Part shown: positions 21,332 to 29,429 of the stretch, one piece after another
Position numbering within the stretch: the stretch's first letter is position 1
Layout of the letters: every line of letters starts with the position of its first letter
Notes under the pieces: generated by a model
The model's input: only the letters and a program-made list of their open reading frames with translations
What the model was told of the DNA's origin: nothing
Databases searched by the model: none
Source: Bacillota bacterium
GTDB lineage: Bacteria; Bacillota; UBA994
Assembly: GCA_009773495.1 (NCBI GenBank)
Contig: WSXW01000019.1
Span: 1 to 32,776, forward strand
Direction: 5' to 3'
DNA length: 32,776 bases
Made by a program: the position numbers and the translations under genes

Positions 21332-21841
21332 GTGCGAATTACAACTAGAGAACTTGTTATTGCGGCTTTACTAATCAGCCTTGTAGCTGTCGCAACTATG
21401 GTTATTCAGATTCCTGTAGCCGCTACAAGTGGGTACATTAATTTTGGTGACACCATCATTTTTGCTTCATCTCTCGTATTTGGCCCGGTTCATGGTTTGC
21501 TGGCCGGAGGTTTAGGGTCGGCTGCTGCAGATGTCCTTAGCGGGTACGGTCACTGGGCTCCTTTTACCTTATTGGTTAAGGGGCTTGAGGGTTTGCTCTG
21601 CGGTTTTATCTTTCATACTATTATGCGCGGTCGTACCAAGGCAGGCATTGTGCCCGCTGTACTGAGCATGTTAGTGGCGGGCGCCTGGATGGTAACCGGG
21701 TATTTCCTCGTAGGCTTGTATCTAACTAGGAGCGTAGGCGCTGCTCTGGCTGAAGTTCCCGGCAATGGAATACAGGCAGCAGTGTCGGTAATCCTCGCTT
21801 CAGCCATCTACAAACCACTCGCTAAAATTGCCAAACGCTAA
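21332..21841 (+). CDS. ECF transporter S (substrate-binding) component
   Basis: The 169-residue protein has about five or six hydrophobic helices and the family signature GYINFGDTIIFASSLVFGPVHG followed by GLLAGGLGSAAADVLSGYG, close to the riboflavin/pantothenate group of ECF S components (PF07155 type). It would bind a vitamin or similar substrate and dock on a shared EcfA/A'/T module encoded elsewhere. The substrate cannot be read from the sequence; no riboswitch was seen in its 150-base leader. The GTG start has GAGGGGG 7 bases upstream. Confidence 0.88.
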   Translation: MRITTRELVIAALLISLVAVATMVIQIPVAATSGYINFGDTIIFASSLVFGPVHGLLAGGLGSAAADVLSGYGHWAPFTLLVKGLEGLLCGFIFHTIMRGRTKAGIVPAVLSMLVAGAWMVTGYFLVGLYLTRSVGAALAEVPGNGIQAAVSVILASAIYKPLAKIAKR

Positions 21842-21927
21842 ACGGGCAGTCTCTTTTTCTTGCCCACATAGTGAATTTTTTAAGAAAAGTGATCACTATA
21901 GTCCTTGGTCTATTGCCCATAACATAG

Positions 21928-21968
21928 CAAAGATGGCCCTCGTCCAGTAAGACGGGGCCATCTTTGTT
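21928..21968. terminator. Strong terminator hairpin after the ECF S gene
   Basis: AAAGATGGCCC and GGGCCATCTTT form an 11-bp stem around a loop of about 15 bases. A-rich and T-rich flanks allow action on both strands, between convergent genes. Confidence 0.75.
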
Positions 21969-22013
21969 GATAATTCGCGAGTAGGACGCTCACTAAACCG
22001 ATTACTTATGGTG

Positions 22014-22283
22014 CTATAATTTTTCCCTAGTATGGCCGAGTTTGGCTAATACGTAGGCTCGATCGGCTAATTCTCTGCGGGCACTAAAAGGCAAAGAAGC
22101 CAATATCTCTATTAAAACTGCCAAGGCATCGTATTGCTCAATATCTGAGCAAGGTAGGAGCATCGGGTGTGGATGGTTTTTACCCTGCACTGCGTCAACA
22201 AGTCTACCTAGGGTGTCCAGGGGGATCATTCCGCTCAGTTCTATGACACGCTTGACTGTGTTGCTCGATGTTTGCTTATCCAT
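22014..22283 (-). CDS. Small protein of unknown function
   Basis: This 89-residue reading frame has a strong site, AAGGAGGGG, 7 bases before its ATG. The predicted product is helical and mostly soluble, with a Leu/Ala-rich second half (VLIEILASLPFSARRELADRAYVLAKLG) and a short His/Pro/Leu loop (GKNHPHPMLL). I do not recognise the family. It is divergent from the GNAT gene, about 70 bases away, and ends 46 bases from the terminator hairpin. The good ribosome site and ordinary composition argue that it is real. Confidence 0.65.
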   Translation of the reverse strand: MDKQTSSNTVKRVIELSGMIPLDTLGRLVDAVQGKNHPHPMLLPCSDIEQYDALAVLIEILASLPFSARRELADRAYVLAKLGHTREKL

Positions 22284-22353
22284 CTTTGTACCCCTCCTTA
22301 CTCACATGTATAGAGATGGAGTAGGGGGAGTATGCCTCCGGGGGGGTGACAAG

Positions 22354-22764
22354 ATGCTTAAGTTTGTACGTGTTCGCCATTACTCCCTAGCAGAGTTAAT
22401 TTGCGAAGGTCTTGAGCTCCATAACTTTGTAAAGCGACAGCCTGAAGTAATCCTGAAGAGTCCTCATTATGCAATCTATGAGGGCGAGAAACTCGCGGGT
22501 TGGATTGGTTGCGCTAGGCGTCGCGGAGCAGTGTTTGAAGTAAGGCATCTGACGGTTAGGCCCGAATTGAGAGGTAAGGGGGTTGGGCTGGCGGCTGTCG
22601 AATTTATGATGCGATTGCTCAGACAACATGGCGCGGTCTGCTGCTATGCTCACATTCGTCGAGACAACATCGCTTCTCAGAGCTTATTTCAAAAGTGTGG
22701 TTTTACCCTAATGCGGGAGGGGCTTGTGCGAAAATATCTAAAATTATTACGAGAGGGGCCTTAA
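22354..22764 (+). CDS. GNAT-family N-acetyltransferase
   Basis: The 136-residue protein has the GNAT acetyl-CoA loop, RPELRGKGVGLAAVEFMMRLL, preceded by the strand VFEVRHLTV and followed by CYAHIRRDNIASQSLFQKCGF, the typical terminal motif. The substrate is not predictable. The ATG at 22354 is used because GGGGGGG is 5-9 bases upstream and the product then has normal GNAT length. A longer frame from 22213 would overlap the start of the divergent gene and is not supported. Confidence 0.9.
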   Translation: MLKFVRVRHYSLAELICEGLELHNFVKRQPEVILKSPHYAIYEGEKLAGWIGCARRRGAVFEVRHLTVRPELRGKGVGLAAVEFMMRLLRQHGAVCCYAHIRRDNIASQSLFQKCGFTLMREGLVRKYLKLLREGP

Positions 22765-22846
22765 CGGGCCCTTCCTGCGCCTCAAACATAGCCCGCTACA
22801 TAAGATGTCTACCATATGGAAGAATACATGAGAGGGGTGATGGTAA

Positions 22847-24415
22847 GTGGCACCAAAAGGGAAGAGATTTTTAAAAAAACCTACTCCACTACATCAGAAA
22901 ACCAGAGCGGTTCCCGAAGGCTGTCTCACAGGAAACCTCGACCATGATAGCAACGCTCTAAAACAGCTTATTCGAGATGCAGGAGACCTTGAATACCGCC
23001 TAGTCTACACACAGGGGCATCGTCATGTGGCGCTATTTTATTACGCTGACATGGTAAACTTAACACTCGTTAGTCGGGGCATCATCCACCCTCTGCAACA
23101 ATGCGCTCAGGAGCTTGATATAGCGCACATCGCTCAATCGCTCCTGAATGTGCCTGCCTATAAGCAGGCGAGAGAGTTAGCTCGCCTTGCCGAAGCTCTA
23201 GCAGAGGGTTCAGTGGTATTGCTGTTTCAGGGTTTAGCTGAGGCGCTCATACTTGGCGTCTCTCAGATAGAGCACCGCGTCATTGAGCGTTCAGAATCCG
23301 AAGATGTACTTATGGGTCCGCATGAGAGTTTTTCCGAGCAATTAGGGCGTAACCTTGCCTTGATGCGAAGCAGGCTGGCAACTCCAGCTTTCAAAAATAA
23401 GTTCATTACATTAGGTAAGGTTTCGCGTTCTAAAGTAGCCGTCATGTTTATAGATGGTATTGTTAGCGAAGACCTCGTAGCCGAGGTAGAGGAAAGATTG
23501 CTGCGTATTGACATTGATTATATAAGCGGGGCTGGGCATGTCTCAGAACTGATCAGCGACGAGCCAACAGCGGTACTCCCGCTGTTGCGGATTACTGAGC
23601 GTCCCTCGCGCGTAGCGGGTGCGCTAATGGAAGGACGGGTCGTAGTTCTAGCTGACGGAGACCCCAGCGCTATAATCATTCCAACTTTTGCGGCAGAATA
23701 TCTGCAATCATCAGAAGACTACCTTGAGAGGCCAGCAATAGCAAGCTTCTTGCGTTTCATACGCTTTGGCGGCCTCATCATTTCTGTTTTTCTGCCAGGT
23801 CTATGGCATGCTCTGGTCTCTTTCCACCACGGCATCATACCTCCGCCGTTGTTTAATTCCATAGTTGCAGGTCGCGAGGGGGTTCCCCTACCGACAGTGG
23901 TGGAGATGATTGTTCTGTTATTAACCTATGACATTATTGTTGAGGCCAGCACCCGTATGCCCATGCGCATTGGCCAAGCCTTGGGCATCGTGGGTGGTAT
24001 AATTCTCGGACAAGCTGCAGTGCAAGCGGGTCTCGTAAGCCCCGCAATGGTTATTATTGTGTCACTGACTGGTCTGTCTACTTTTACTCAGCCCTCGGTT
24101 TCTATTCTAGGTCCACTGCGCTTGCTCAAGTACCCGATGCTAGTAGCCAGCAGCATATTTGGTCTGTTTGGATTAATGTGGGCACTCGTCTTTATGGTCT
24201 TGCAGGTTGTCTCCATGCGTTCGTTTGGCTACCCTTTTATGTATCCACTCGCACCTTTTAGATGGAGAGGAGAATTAGACATTTTTATTCGGATCCCCCT
24301 TTTTTGGCTATCAAAGCGACCCGATCTCTTAGCAGGGCAGAATCAACAGCGCATGAATATTACACCACCATACCCGGGGAAAGGAGAACAAGATGGACAA
24401 TCCCGTAAGAGTTAA
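22847..24415 (+). CDS. Spore germination receptor subunit A (GerA/GerKA family)
   Basis: The 522-residue protein has the two-part soluble N-terminal half (about 30-290), with LVYTQGHRHVALFYYADMV and the DGIVSEDLVAEVEERL region, then PTFAAEYLQSSEDYLERPAIASFLRFIR and the membrane half (about 300-480) with the family motifs GREGVPLPTVVEMIVLLLTYDIIVEA and FTQPSVSILGPLR. A GerA subunit with GerB and GerC forms an inner spore-membrane germinant receptor. The GTG at 22847 follows GAGGGGTGATG. It overlaps gerB by 23 bases. Confidence 0.94.
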   Translation: MAPKGKRFLKKPTPLHQKTRAVPEGCLTGNLDHDSNALKQLIRDAGDLEYRLVYTQGHRHVALFYYADMVNLTLVSRGIIHPLQQCAQELDIAHIAQSLLNVPAYKQARELARLAEALAEGSVVLLFQGLAEALILGVSQIEHRVIERSESEDVLMGPHESFSEQLGRNLALMRSRLATPAFKNKFITLGKVSRSKVAVMFIDGIVSEDLVAEVEERLLRIDIDYISGAGHVSELISDEPTAVLPLLRITERPSRVAGALMEGRVVVLADGDPSAIIIPTFAAEYLQSSEDYLERPAIASFLRFIRFGGLIISVFLPGLWHALVSFHHGIIPPPLFNSIVAGREGVPLPTVVEMIVLLLTYDIIVEASTRMPMRIGQALGIVGGIILGQAAVQAGLVSPAMVIIVSLTGLSTFTQPSVSILGPLRLLKYPMLVASSIFGLFGLMWALVFMVLQVVSMRSFGYPFMYPLAPFRWRGELDIFIRIPLFWLSKRPDLLAGQNQQRMNITPPYPGKGEQDGQSRKS

Positions 24416-25499
24416 CCTCTTCCAAGGCGCTATCGCGGTGTTTGTAGTGACTATCGGTACCGTGTTTTTTCCTGTGGCCGGTGTCGTCGTGCCAATTGTC
24501 GGCCAGGCGGGCTGGATTGCGGTGCTCCTAGGCTTTCTTATTCCTTTGCCGTGGGTGTTCATGGCTGCAGCACTTGTTCGCAAGGGCCCTATTGGTGAGT
24601 GGGGCCAAAGCGTTAAGGCGTGGTTAGGACCCTGGGTTGGGAGGGTGTTTCTCCTCTACATCGCCTTTTGCTGGGCCTGGCTGGGGGGCTTGCTCTTAGC
24701 ACAGGGTGGAATGGTGTTTCACAACATTGCCTTGCCGGCTACGCCGCCGTGGATAATGTCCTTCGCGTTGCTGATCTTAGTCGTGCTGGCGGATATGCGC
24801 GGGGTGGAGGTGTACGTGCGGAGCATTGAATTATTGGTCATGGTCTGTCTGCCCTTCGTCACCGCATTCTACTTGGCAATTCTACCAACCATGCAGCTAG
24901 AGAATTTACAGCCACTGCTAGGGGATGGCCCGATTCGCCTTGCTCATGCGGTCTATCTGGTAATACCTTGGGCTATGGAAGGGATTTTATTTGGCCTATT
25001 TATAGGTACACATATTAAGAATAACAAGAGGTTTGGTCTAACTATTTCCTTGGCAGTGTTTGGGGGAGGAGCTGCGTTGGCATTGCTTACAGCTTTCACG
25101 CTCGGAGTGTTGGGACGTGGAGTAACCGAGACGTACCTTTATCCCACCGTGGAACTGGCTCAAACGGCACGAGTTGGATTTTTTCTACAGGGTATCGAGA
25201 TATTTCTCTACCCTCTATGGTTTTTAGCGTCATACATCAAGACAGGAGCAGCTTTTGTCGTAGTATCTGAGAGCCTGCGTGGAGTATGGGCTGGTGCAAC
25301 TCAGCCATATCGTTCATTGGCACTTGGTGTACTCTTCTTTGCTGTTTCTCAGGTGCCAAATACTGTGCAACAGGTTGTAGCTTCTTTGGGTAGGGTGGAT
25401 AGCACTTTCTTCATGGCCTTTTATGTCATCATCCCAGCGCTACTACTCTGGGTTAGTATTGCGCGAAAGGGTGACCCAAACCAAAGTGCGAATAGTTAA
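24393..25499 (+). CDS. Spore germination receptor subunit B (GerB family)
   Basis: This 368-residue integral membrane protein has about 10 hydrophobic helices and the amino-acid-permease-like fold of GerB. It includes the initial FQGAIAVFVVTIGTVFFPV helix and the central VIPWAMEGILFGLFIGTHIK segment. In GerA-type receptors the B subunit carries the germinant-binding site. AAAGGAG lies 10 bases before the ATG at 24393, inside the end of gerA, so translation is coupled. Confidence 0.93.
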   Translation: MDNPVRVNLFQGAIAVFVVTIGTVFFPVAGVVVPIVGQAGWIAVLLGFLIPLPWVFMAAALVRKGPIGEWGQSVKAWLGPWVGRVFLLYIAFCWAWLGGLLLAQGGMVFHNIALPATPPWIMSFALLILVVLADMRGVEVYVRSIELLVMVCLPFVTAFYLAILPTMQLENLQPLLGDGPIRLAHAVYLVIPWAMEGILFGLFIGTHIKNNKRFGLTISLAVFGGGAALALLTAFTLGVLGRGVTETYLYPTVELAQTARVGFFLQGIEIFLYPLWFLASYIKTGAAFVVVSESLRGVWAGATQPYRSLALGVLFFAVSQVPNTVQQVVASLGRVDSTFFMAFYVIIPALLLWVSIARKGDPNQSANS

Positions 25500-26688
25500 A
25501 ACAATGGCTTTCTTGGTTCTAGGTGGTTTTCTGCTCTGTGGTTGTTGGGACCAGCAAGAAATCACTGAACTTGCTGCTGTTACTGGCTTAGGGCTTGATC
25601 CTGGGAGCAGACCTAATACCATCCGGATGAGTGTGCAGATATCCCCCCCTAGTCCCGCCGGAGCGGCAGGTGGAGTTGGTGGTTCTAGGCTGAGAACTAT
25701 TACGGTTGAGGCGGCCTCACTGGGGGAGGCGATGGTTTTGCTGCAAAGCAGGACGAGGCGTGAGCCTTTTCTGCAACACCTCGGCTATGTTGTGTTTGGG
25801 GAAGAGCTGGCTAAAACAGGGATTGCGGGGGTAATCGCTGGCCTTCAGGGTATTGCAACTGTGCGGGGTTCTGTCTCTGTGTTTGTAGCTGCTGGCACCG
25901 CAGCAGAGGTACTACAGGCCCATTCGGGCATCGGCCACACCCCTGGCCAAGATGTTGTTGATCTGCTAGGAAACATGAGCAACGCTCCTGTTGGCAGGAG
26001 CGTTAATCTCAACGATGTAATCAATACACTGACGGTACACGGCAACGAGCTCGCCATACCAATTCTTGAGCTTACACCTCTGCGGCTAGAAGCGGGGGAC
26101 GAGAAGCCCGAGGTCGGTGTAGGTATAGATGATGAGCCGTATCAGGAAGTATTGGTGGCGCGCACTGCTCTATTTAGCAGGGACAAGTGGGTACAGGATC
26201 TGGACCCTTACCTGACGCAAGTGTTTATTAATCTAGTGGGGGCCACTAAGTCTGGTACTAGAACCATCCCCAATCCTGTCGATCCCGCAGGGAAAGTGGT
26301 TGTTGAGTATGAGAGTTTCTCCACATCGTACAAGGCTACGATTAACGATAGCCGTATTGTCGAAGTTCAACTTCAGGTCAAGATTAAAACGCGCATACTA
26401 GAAATTCATGGCACATATGACTTAAGGACGCTTGGTTTTGATCCAATAAACAGCGCTCTAAGCCAAGGGCTTGCCAGCCACATCGAAGAGCTGGTTGTGA
26501 TTCTGAAAGAACATCAGAGTGACGCCTTAGGCCTAGGGCAGATGATTAGCCGTACCCGACCCAAGGATTGGAGCAAGCTTGAGTCTGATTGGAATGAGCT
26601 GTTCACACGTACTGACATTAAGGTGAGTGTGAGTGCTCAGGTAATGGCCACTAATGTTATTAACAAGTATTTCGAAATTAAGAGGTAG
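25486..26688 (+). CDS. Spore germination receptor lipoprotein subunit C (GerC family)
   Basis: A short basic start is followed by a hydrophobic stretch and the lipobox LLCGC|W, so the Cys becomes lipid-modified. The mature protein opens with WDQQEITELAAVTGLGLD, a hallmark of Ger(x)C proteins. The rest is the normal GerC fold at 400 residues. The start is uncertain: no strong site precedes any candidate. GTG 25486, overlapping gerB by 14 bases, is chosen because it gives a compact lipoprotein signal. A GTG at 25471 and an ATG at 25423 are alternatives. Confidence 0.9.
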   Translation: MRIVKTMAFLVLGGFLLCGCWDQQEITELAAVTGLGLDPGSRPNTIRMSVQISPPSPAGAAGGVGGSRLRTITVEAASLGEAMVLLQSRTRREPFLQHLGYVVFGEELAKTGIAGVIAGLQGIATVRGSVSVFVAAGTAAEVLQAHSGIGHTPGQDVVDLLGNMSNAPVGRSVNLNDVINTLTVHGNELAIPILELTPLRLEAGDEKPEVGVGIDDEPYQEVLVARTALFSRDKWVQDLDPYLTQVFINLVGATKSGTRTIPNPVDPAGKVVVEYESFSTSYKATINDSRIVEVQLQVKIKTRILEIHGTYDLRTLGFDPINSALSQGLASHIEELVVILKEHQSDALGLGQMISRTRPKDWSKLESDWNELFTRTDIKVSVSAQVMATNVINKYFEIKR

Positions 26689-26720
26689 CGCAAACAAGCA
26701 TTAATACATGTTTATCTATG

Positions 26721-26750
26721 TTGATTGATGCCGATACTACTTACGATAAT
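26721..26750 (+). promoter_or_regulatory. Possible sigma-A promoter of the small membrane protein gene
   Basis: TTGATT (26721-26726) and GATAAT (26745-26750) with an 18-base spacer, about 40 bases before the TTG start. The match is modest. Confidence 0.35.
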
Positions 26751-26791
26751 ATCCAGATTCTTAGCCATAATAGATTTTAGGGGGTTTGAGC

Positions 26792-27277
26792 TTGGCTAGT
26801 GCACGCAGCCTCGTATGGATTATACTGTTTCTTATTTCGGCTCTAGCGATGGTTATACTTGTGCCCCGTCGACGCATTTGGGAGTTGTTAGCCTTTGGTA
26901 TAGTGGGCGGTTTGGCTTTGGCTATGGCTGTACAGTACGTAGCAGTTGTGCTCCTCAAACTCTGGAGTTTTAACTACTTGCAGATAGCAGCGTGGCGAGG
27001 TATCCCCTTATTCGTAGCAGGTGCTTGGATGCCTTCTGTGATTATATTCGCGCATTTTCTTAGCTATCTACGGAGTTCCACGGGCATTCTCCTATACGTG
27101 GTGAGTTTTTCTTTGGTCACAGCAGGGCTTGAGTACACCTTTGTGTTAATGGGTTATCGCAACTACCTCAATTGGATGTTCCCATATACAGCTGCTTTAG
27201 CTATTGTTCTACACGGCATCTTAGCGCTGTATATTCTCACCTTCGCCCGCGAGAGGCGGCGGGTGAGGTATAGGTAG
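26792..27277 (+). CDS. Small multi-spanning membrane protein (CBO0543-like)
   Basis: The 161-residue product has about five hydrophobic helices. Its layout, with a basic loop after helix 1 (PRRRIWELL), a WSFNYLQ segment in the middle and a final basic tail (RERRRVRYR), resembles the CBO0543 family of unknown function found in spore formers. The TTG at 26792 is chosen because AGGGGG (26779-26784) lies 7 bases upstream; a TTG two codons earlier would sit against that site. It follows the ger operon but has its own candidate promoter. Confidence 0.65.
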   Translation: MASARSLVWIILFLISALAMVILVPRRRIWELLAFGIVGGLALAMAVQYVAVVLLKLWSFNYLQIAAWRGIPLFVAGAWMPSVIIFAHFLSYLRSSTGILLYVVSFSLVTAGLEYTFVLMGYRNYLNWMFPYTAALAIVLHGILALYILTFARERRRVRYR

Positions 27278-27387
27278 CGCGAACTAATCACTAATCAGGA
27301 GCGCTTTCCGCCGTCTAGTACCCCCATATGCCATGCGCAGGTTCTACCTTGTGCCATGCCCTAGTATCTTAGAGCGGAGGTGTATCC

Positions 27388-27900
27388 ATGCGGAGTAAGT
27401 CTTTTATCATAGGAGCTGTTGTCGGGCTGGTTCTCTTAGGATCGGCCTTTACCTTCTATTCCTATGTCTTGGCGCCGTCGCAGCACGCCGAATCTAGGCA
27501 GGTGACCTTGTACTTCGCCAACTCTCAAGTGACACAGGTAGCCCCCGAGAAACGAGTGCTTTCTGTTGAGGTGACCCCTGAGGCTATAGTCTTTGAACTA
27601 ATAAAAGGCCCGCAGACTGCGGACCTTTTCCCTACCATTCCTCAAGGCACACGACTTTTATCGGTGAAAGTCGCAGACCGTATCGCCTACGTGAACTTCT
27701 CACGTGAGGCCAAAGATAATCACAGCGGGGGTAGTGCAGCCGAGCTCATGTTGGTCTACTCAGTTGTAGCATCTTTAACAGAGCTGCCGGAGGTCGCAGA
27801 ATTGCAGTTCCTGTTAGAGGGGGTTATAGAACCCTCGATTTGGGGTCATATGAATACAGACCTCCCCATACCCCCCGACGATAACTTTATCGCCAGGTAA
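27388..27900 (+). CDS. GerMN-domain protein
   Basis: This 170-residue protein has one N-terminal membrane helix (about 6-29). The GerMN domain follows (about 38-160), with TLYFANSQ, the AIVFELIKGPQ segment, LLSVKVADRIAYVNFS and a final LEGVIEPSIWGHMNTDLPI. GerMN domains occur in GerM of Bacillus and related envelope proteins of sporulation and germination. There is no lipobox Cys, unlike B. subtilis GerM, so it is anchored by the helix. GGAGGTG lies 7 bases before the ATG. Its end overlaps the convergent permease gene by 14 bases. Confidence 0.85.
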   Translation: MRSKSFIIGAVVGLVLLGSAFTFYSYVLAPSQHAESRQVTLYFANSQVTQVAPEKRVLSVEVTPEAIVFELIKGPQTADLFPTIPQGTRLLSVKVADRIAYVNFSREAKDNHSGGSAAELMLVYSVVASLTELPEVAELQFLLEGVIEPSIWGHMNTDLPIPPDDNFIAR

Positions 27901-29149
27901 ACCACAGAAACATAGTGCCTAACGTAACGGCGGCGATTGTGACCGGAAATCCTATTTTAAAGAATTCCATAAACGATACCTTGTACCCCTGTCTTTTTAA
28001 CACGCCCACAGCGACTACGTTGGCAGAAGCTCCGATGGGAGTAATATTGCCGCCTAGGCTCGTGCTGAGAACTAATGCAAACATAAATAGCAATGGGTTT
28101 ACCCCCATGCGTTCAGCTATCAGTTGCGAGACGGGAAGCATGGCGATAGTGTACGGGATATTGTCCACAAAGGCAGAAATGACTACCGATGCAACAATGA
28201 TCAAAATATATGCGGTTAAGACCGATGCCCCCGCAAACTCAGTCATCAGGTTGGCGACAGAGGCCACTGCACCGGAGACGGTTAGACTACTTATAAGCAC
28301 AAACAGCCCGGCCAGTAAAAAGAACGTTTGCCAGTCTAGTTTTGCGAGCTCCATTTGAAAGAGTTTGCGCCGATGGTTCCACGCTAGAGCGAGTACACCA
28401 AAAATAGTAGTGACTAAGCCTGGTAAAGTCTCAGGTCTGTTGGGGATAAAAGATGAGCTGGCAAGAGCTATTACGAGAAAAACAATGAGCATTGTAGGTG
28501 TCCAGGTTGCGACTTTGGGCGCTTCTCTTTTGCTTATCTTACCGCGTGCGCCTCTAAATATAAACCAGAGGATTGCTGCGGCTGCAATTCCCCCAATCTG
28601 GACCGCAAAGAAAATTCCTAAGCGTCCGTTCATGAAAAAGAAGTCCATAAATGTCATGCGGGCCGCAGTGGCCAGCAGAATACTAGGTGAGTCACCAATC
28701 ATGGTAGATACACCCTGTAGATTGGCCGACACGGCGACTGCGAGTAGCACAGGTACGGGCGAGACCTTGATCCGCCGGGCTGTCTCTATGGCTAAGGGGG
28801 CAACAATAAAGACGGTGGCTACGTTTTCAATAAACGCTGAGAGAAAGCCAGCAAAAGCCGTTATGGCCAACAGGGCAAAAGTAGCGCTGCCGGTGGCGTT
28901 GACCATGCGCGTGGCCATATAGGCTGGCGCTCCAGAGAGCACAAAAAACTCAGCCAATACCATAGTGCCAAAAAGAATTCCTAAAACATTCCAATTAAGT
29001 GCTTGCCAGGCATCGAGGGGAGAGATAACTCGCAGTGCAAGGAGAATAATTGAGGCCCCCCAGACGAATATCAAGGCCCTGTCGCGGTTAACTATGAGTA
29101 GCAAGTACGTGATACCAAACACGAGTACAGCAATGGATTGGTTACTCAA
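27887..29149 (-). CDS. SLC13/ArsB-NhaD-type permease under a Mn2+ riboswitch
   Basis: This 420-residue membrane protein has about 11-12 hydrophobic helices in two repeats, with the superfamily motifs GFLSAFIENVATVFIVAPLA and SAFVDNIPYTIAMLPVSQ, plus GVSTMIGDSPSILLA and GGNITPIGASANVVAVG. It belongs to the ion transporter group containing SLC13, ArsB and NhaD. The substrate is not proven, but a yybP-ykoY riboswitch just upstream suggests a role in manganese export or tolerance. The TTG at 29149 is chosen because GGGGGG sits 8 bases upstream; reading further upstream runs through the riboswitch terminator, so it is not coding. Confidence 0.9.
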   Translation of the reverse strand: MSNQSIAVLVFGITYLLLIVNRDRALIFVWGASIILLALRVISPLDAWQALNWNVLGILFGTMVLAEFFVLSGAPAYMATRMVNATGSATFALLAITAFAGFLSAFIENVATVFIVAPLAIETARRIKVSPVPVLLAVAVSANLQGVSTMIGDSPSILLATAARMTFMDFFFMNGRLGIFFAVQIGGIAAAAILWFIFRGARGKISKREAPKVATWTPTMLIVFLVIALASSSFIPNRPETLPGLVTTIFGVLALAWNHRRKLFQMELAKLDWQTFFLLAGLFVLISSLTVSGAVASVANLMTEFAGASVLTAYILIIVASVVISAFVDNIPYTIAMLPVSQLIAERMGVNPLLFMFALVLSTSLGGNITPIGASANVVAVGVLKRQGYKVSFMEFFKIGFPVTIAAVTLGTMFLWFTWR

Positions 29150-29173
29150 CAATAACACCCCCCTGTAGTTTGA

Positions 29174-29212
29174 CCAAAAAAATAAAAGACCTCTGCCAAA
29201 ACGGCAGAGGTC
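29174..29212 (-). terminator. Riboswitch expression platform: intrinsic terminator
   Basis: On the minus strand GACCTCTGCC-GTTTT-GGCAGAGGTC is followed by a T-rich run (TTTTATTTTTTT). The left arm GACCTC is shared with the last part of the riboswitch aptamer, so metal binding can free the gene from termination. Confidence 0.9.
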
Positions 29213-29297
29213 TTGCTTCAAAGCTAGACTTTGTGCACAGCCGGCGTGCAGGGCACGCGTGATGACGACTTGTGCAAGGTAAGCTACTCCCCTCAAA
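29205..29297 (-). ncRNA. yybP-ykoY manganese riboswitch
   Basis: The minus strand reads GAGGGGAGTAGC at the 5' end and AGCAAGACCTC at the 3' end, the two hallmarks of the yybP-ykoY aptamer, which pair through GAGG/CCTC. Between them are the GCACA/TGTGC stem with the family's AGTCGTCA and CGCCGGC loop-side strands, a GCGTGC/GCACGC hairpin, and a CAAAG/CTTTG hairpin. This alignment follows the Lactococcus lactis form of the motif closely. Such RNAs bind Mn2+ and usually switch on genes for metal export. The shared GACCTC arm gives an antitermination mechanism. Confidence 0.93.
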
Positions 29298-29304
29298 CGT
29301 CTTA

Positions 29305-29333
29305 AGTGTAGCAGAAGGCACTTGTTAGCACAA
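29305..29333 (-). promoter_or_regulatory. Candidate promoter of the riboswitch transcript
   Basis: On the minus strand TTGTGC (29328-29333) and TACACT (29305-29310) are 17 bases apart, ending just before the aptamer. Confidence 0.6.
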
Positions 29334-29368
29334 GATTTTGTTTGTTCGCAGGAGATTAAAGCTCTCTG

Positions 29369-29397
29369 TTGACAACCTTACACCTCTTTAGGATAAT
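29369..29397 (+). promoter_or_regulatory. Sigma-A promoter of the MurA-like gene
   Basis: TTGACA (29369-29374) and GATAAT (29392-29397) with a 17-base spacer, 33 bases before the ATG. It is divergent from the riboswitch promoter. Confidence 0.75.
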
Positions 29398-29429
29398 TGG
29401 AAAGTACACTGGTATGTGAGGGTGAAATA

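Noticed and set aside
27915-28922. Two long plus-strand open frames inside the permease gene
   Set aside because: They are antisense shadows of a membrane-protein gene, with no ribosome sites and no family features.
29150-29296. N-terminal extension of the permease gene
   Set aside because: The extra codons run through the Mn riboswitch and its terminator; translation starts after the GGGGGG site near 29149.
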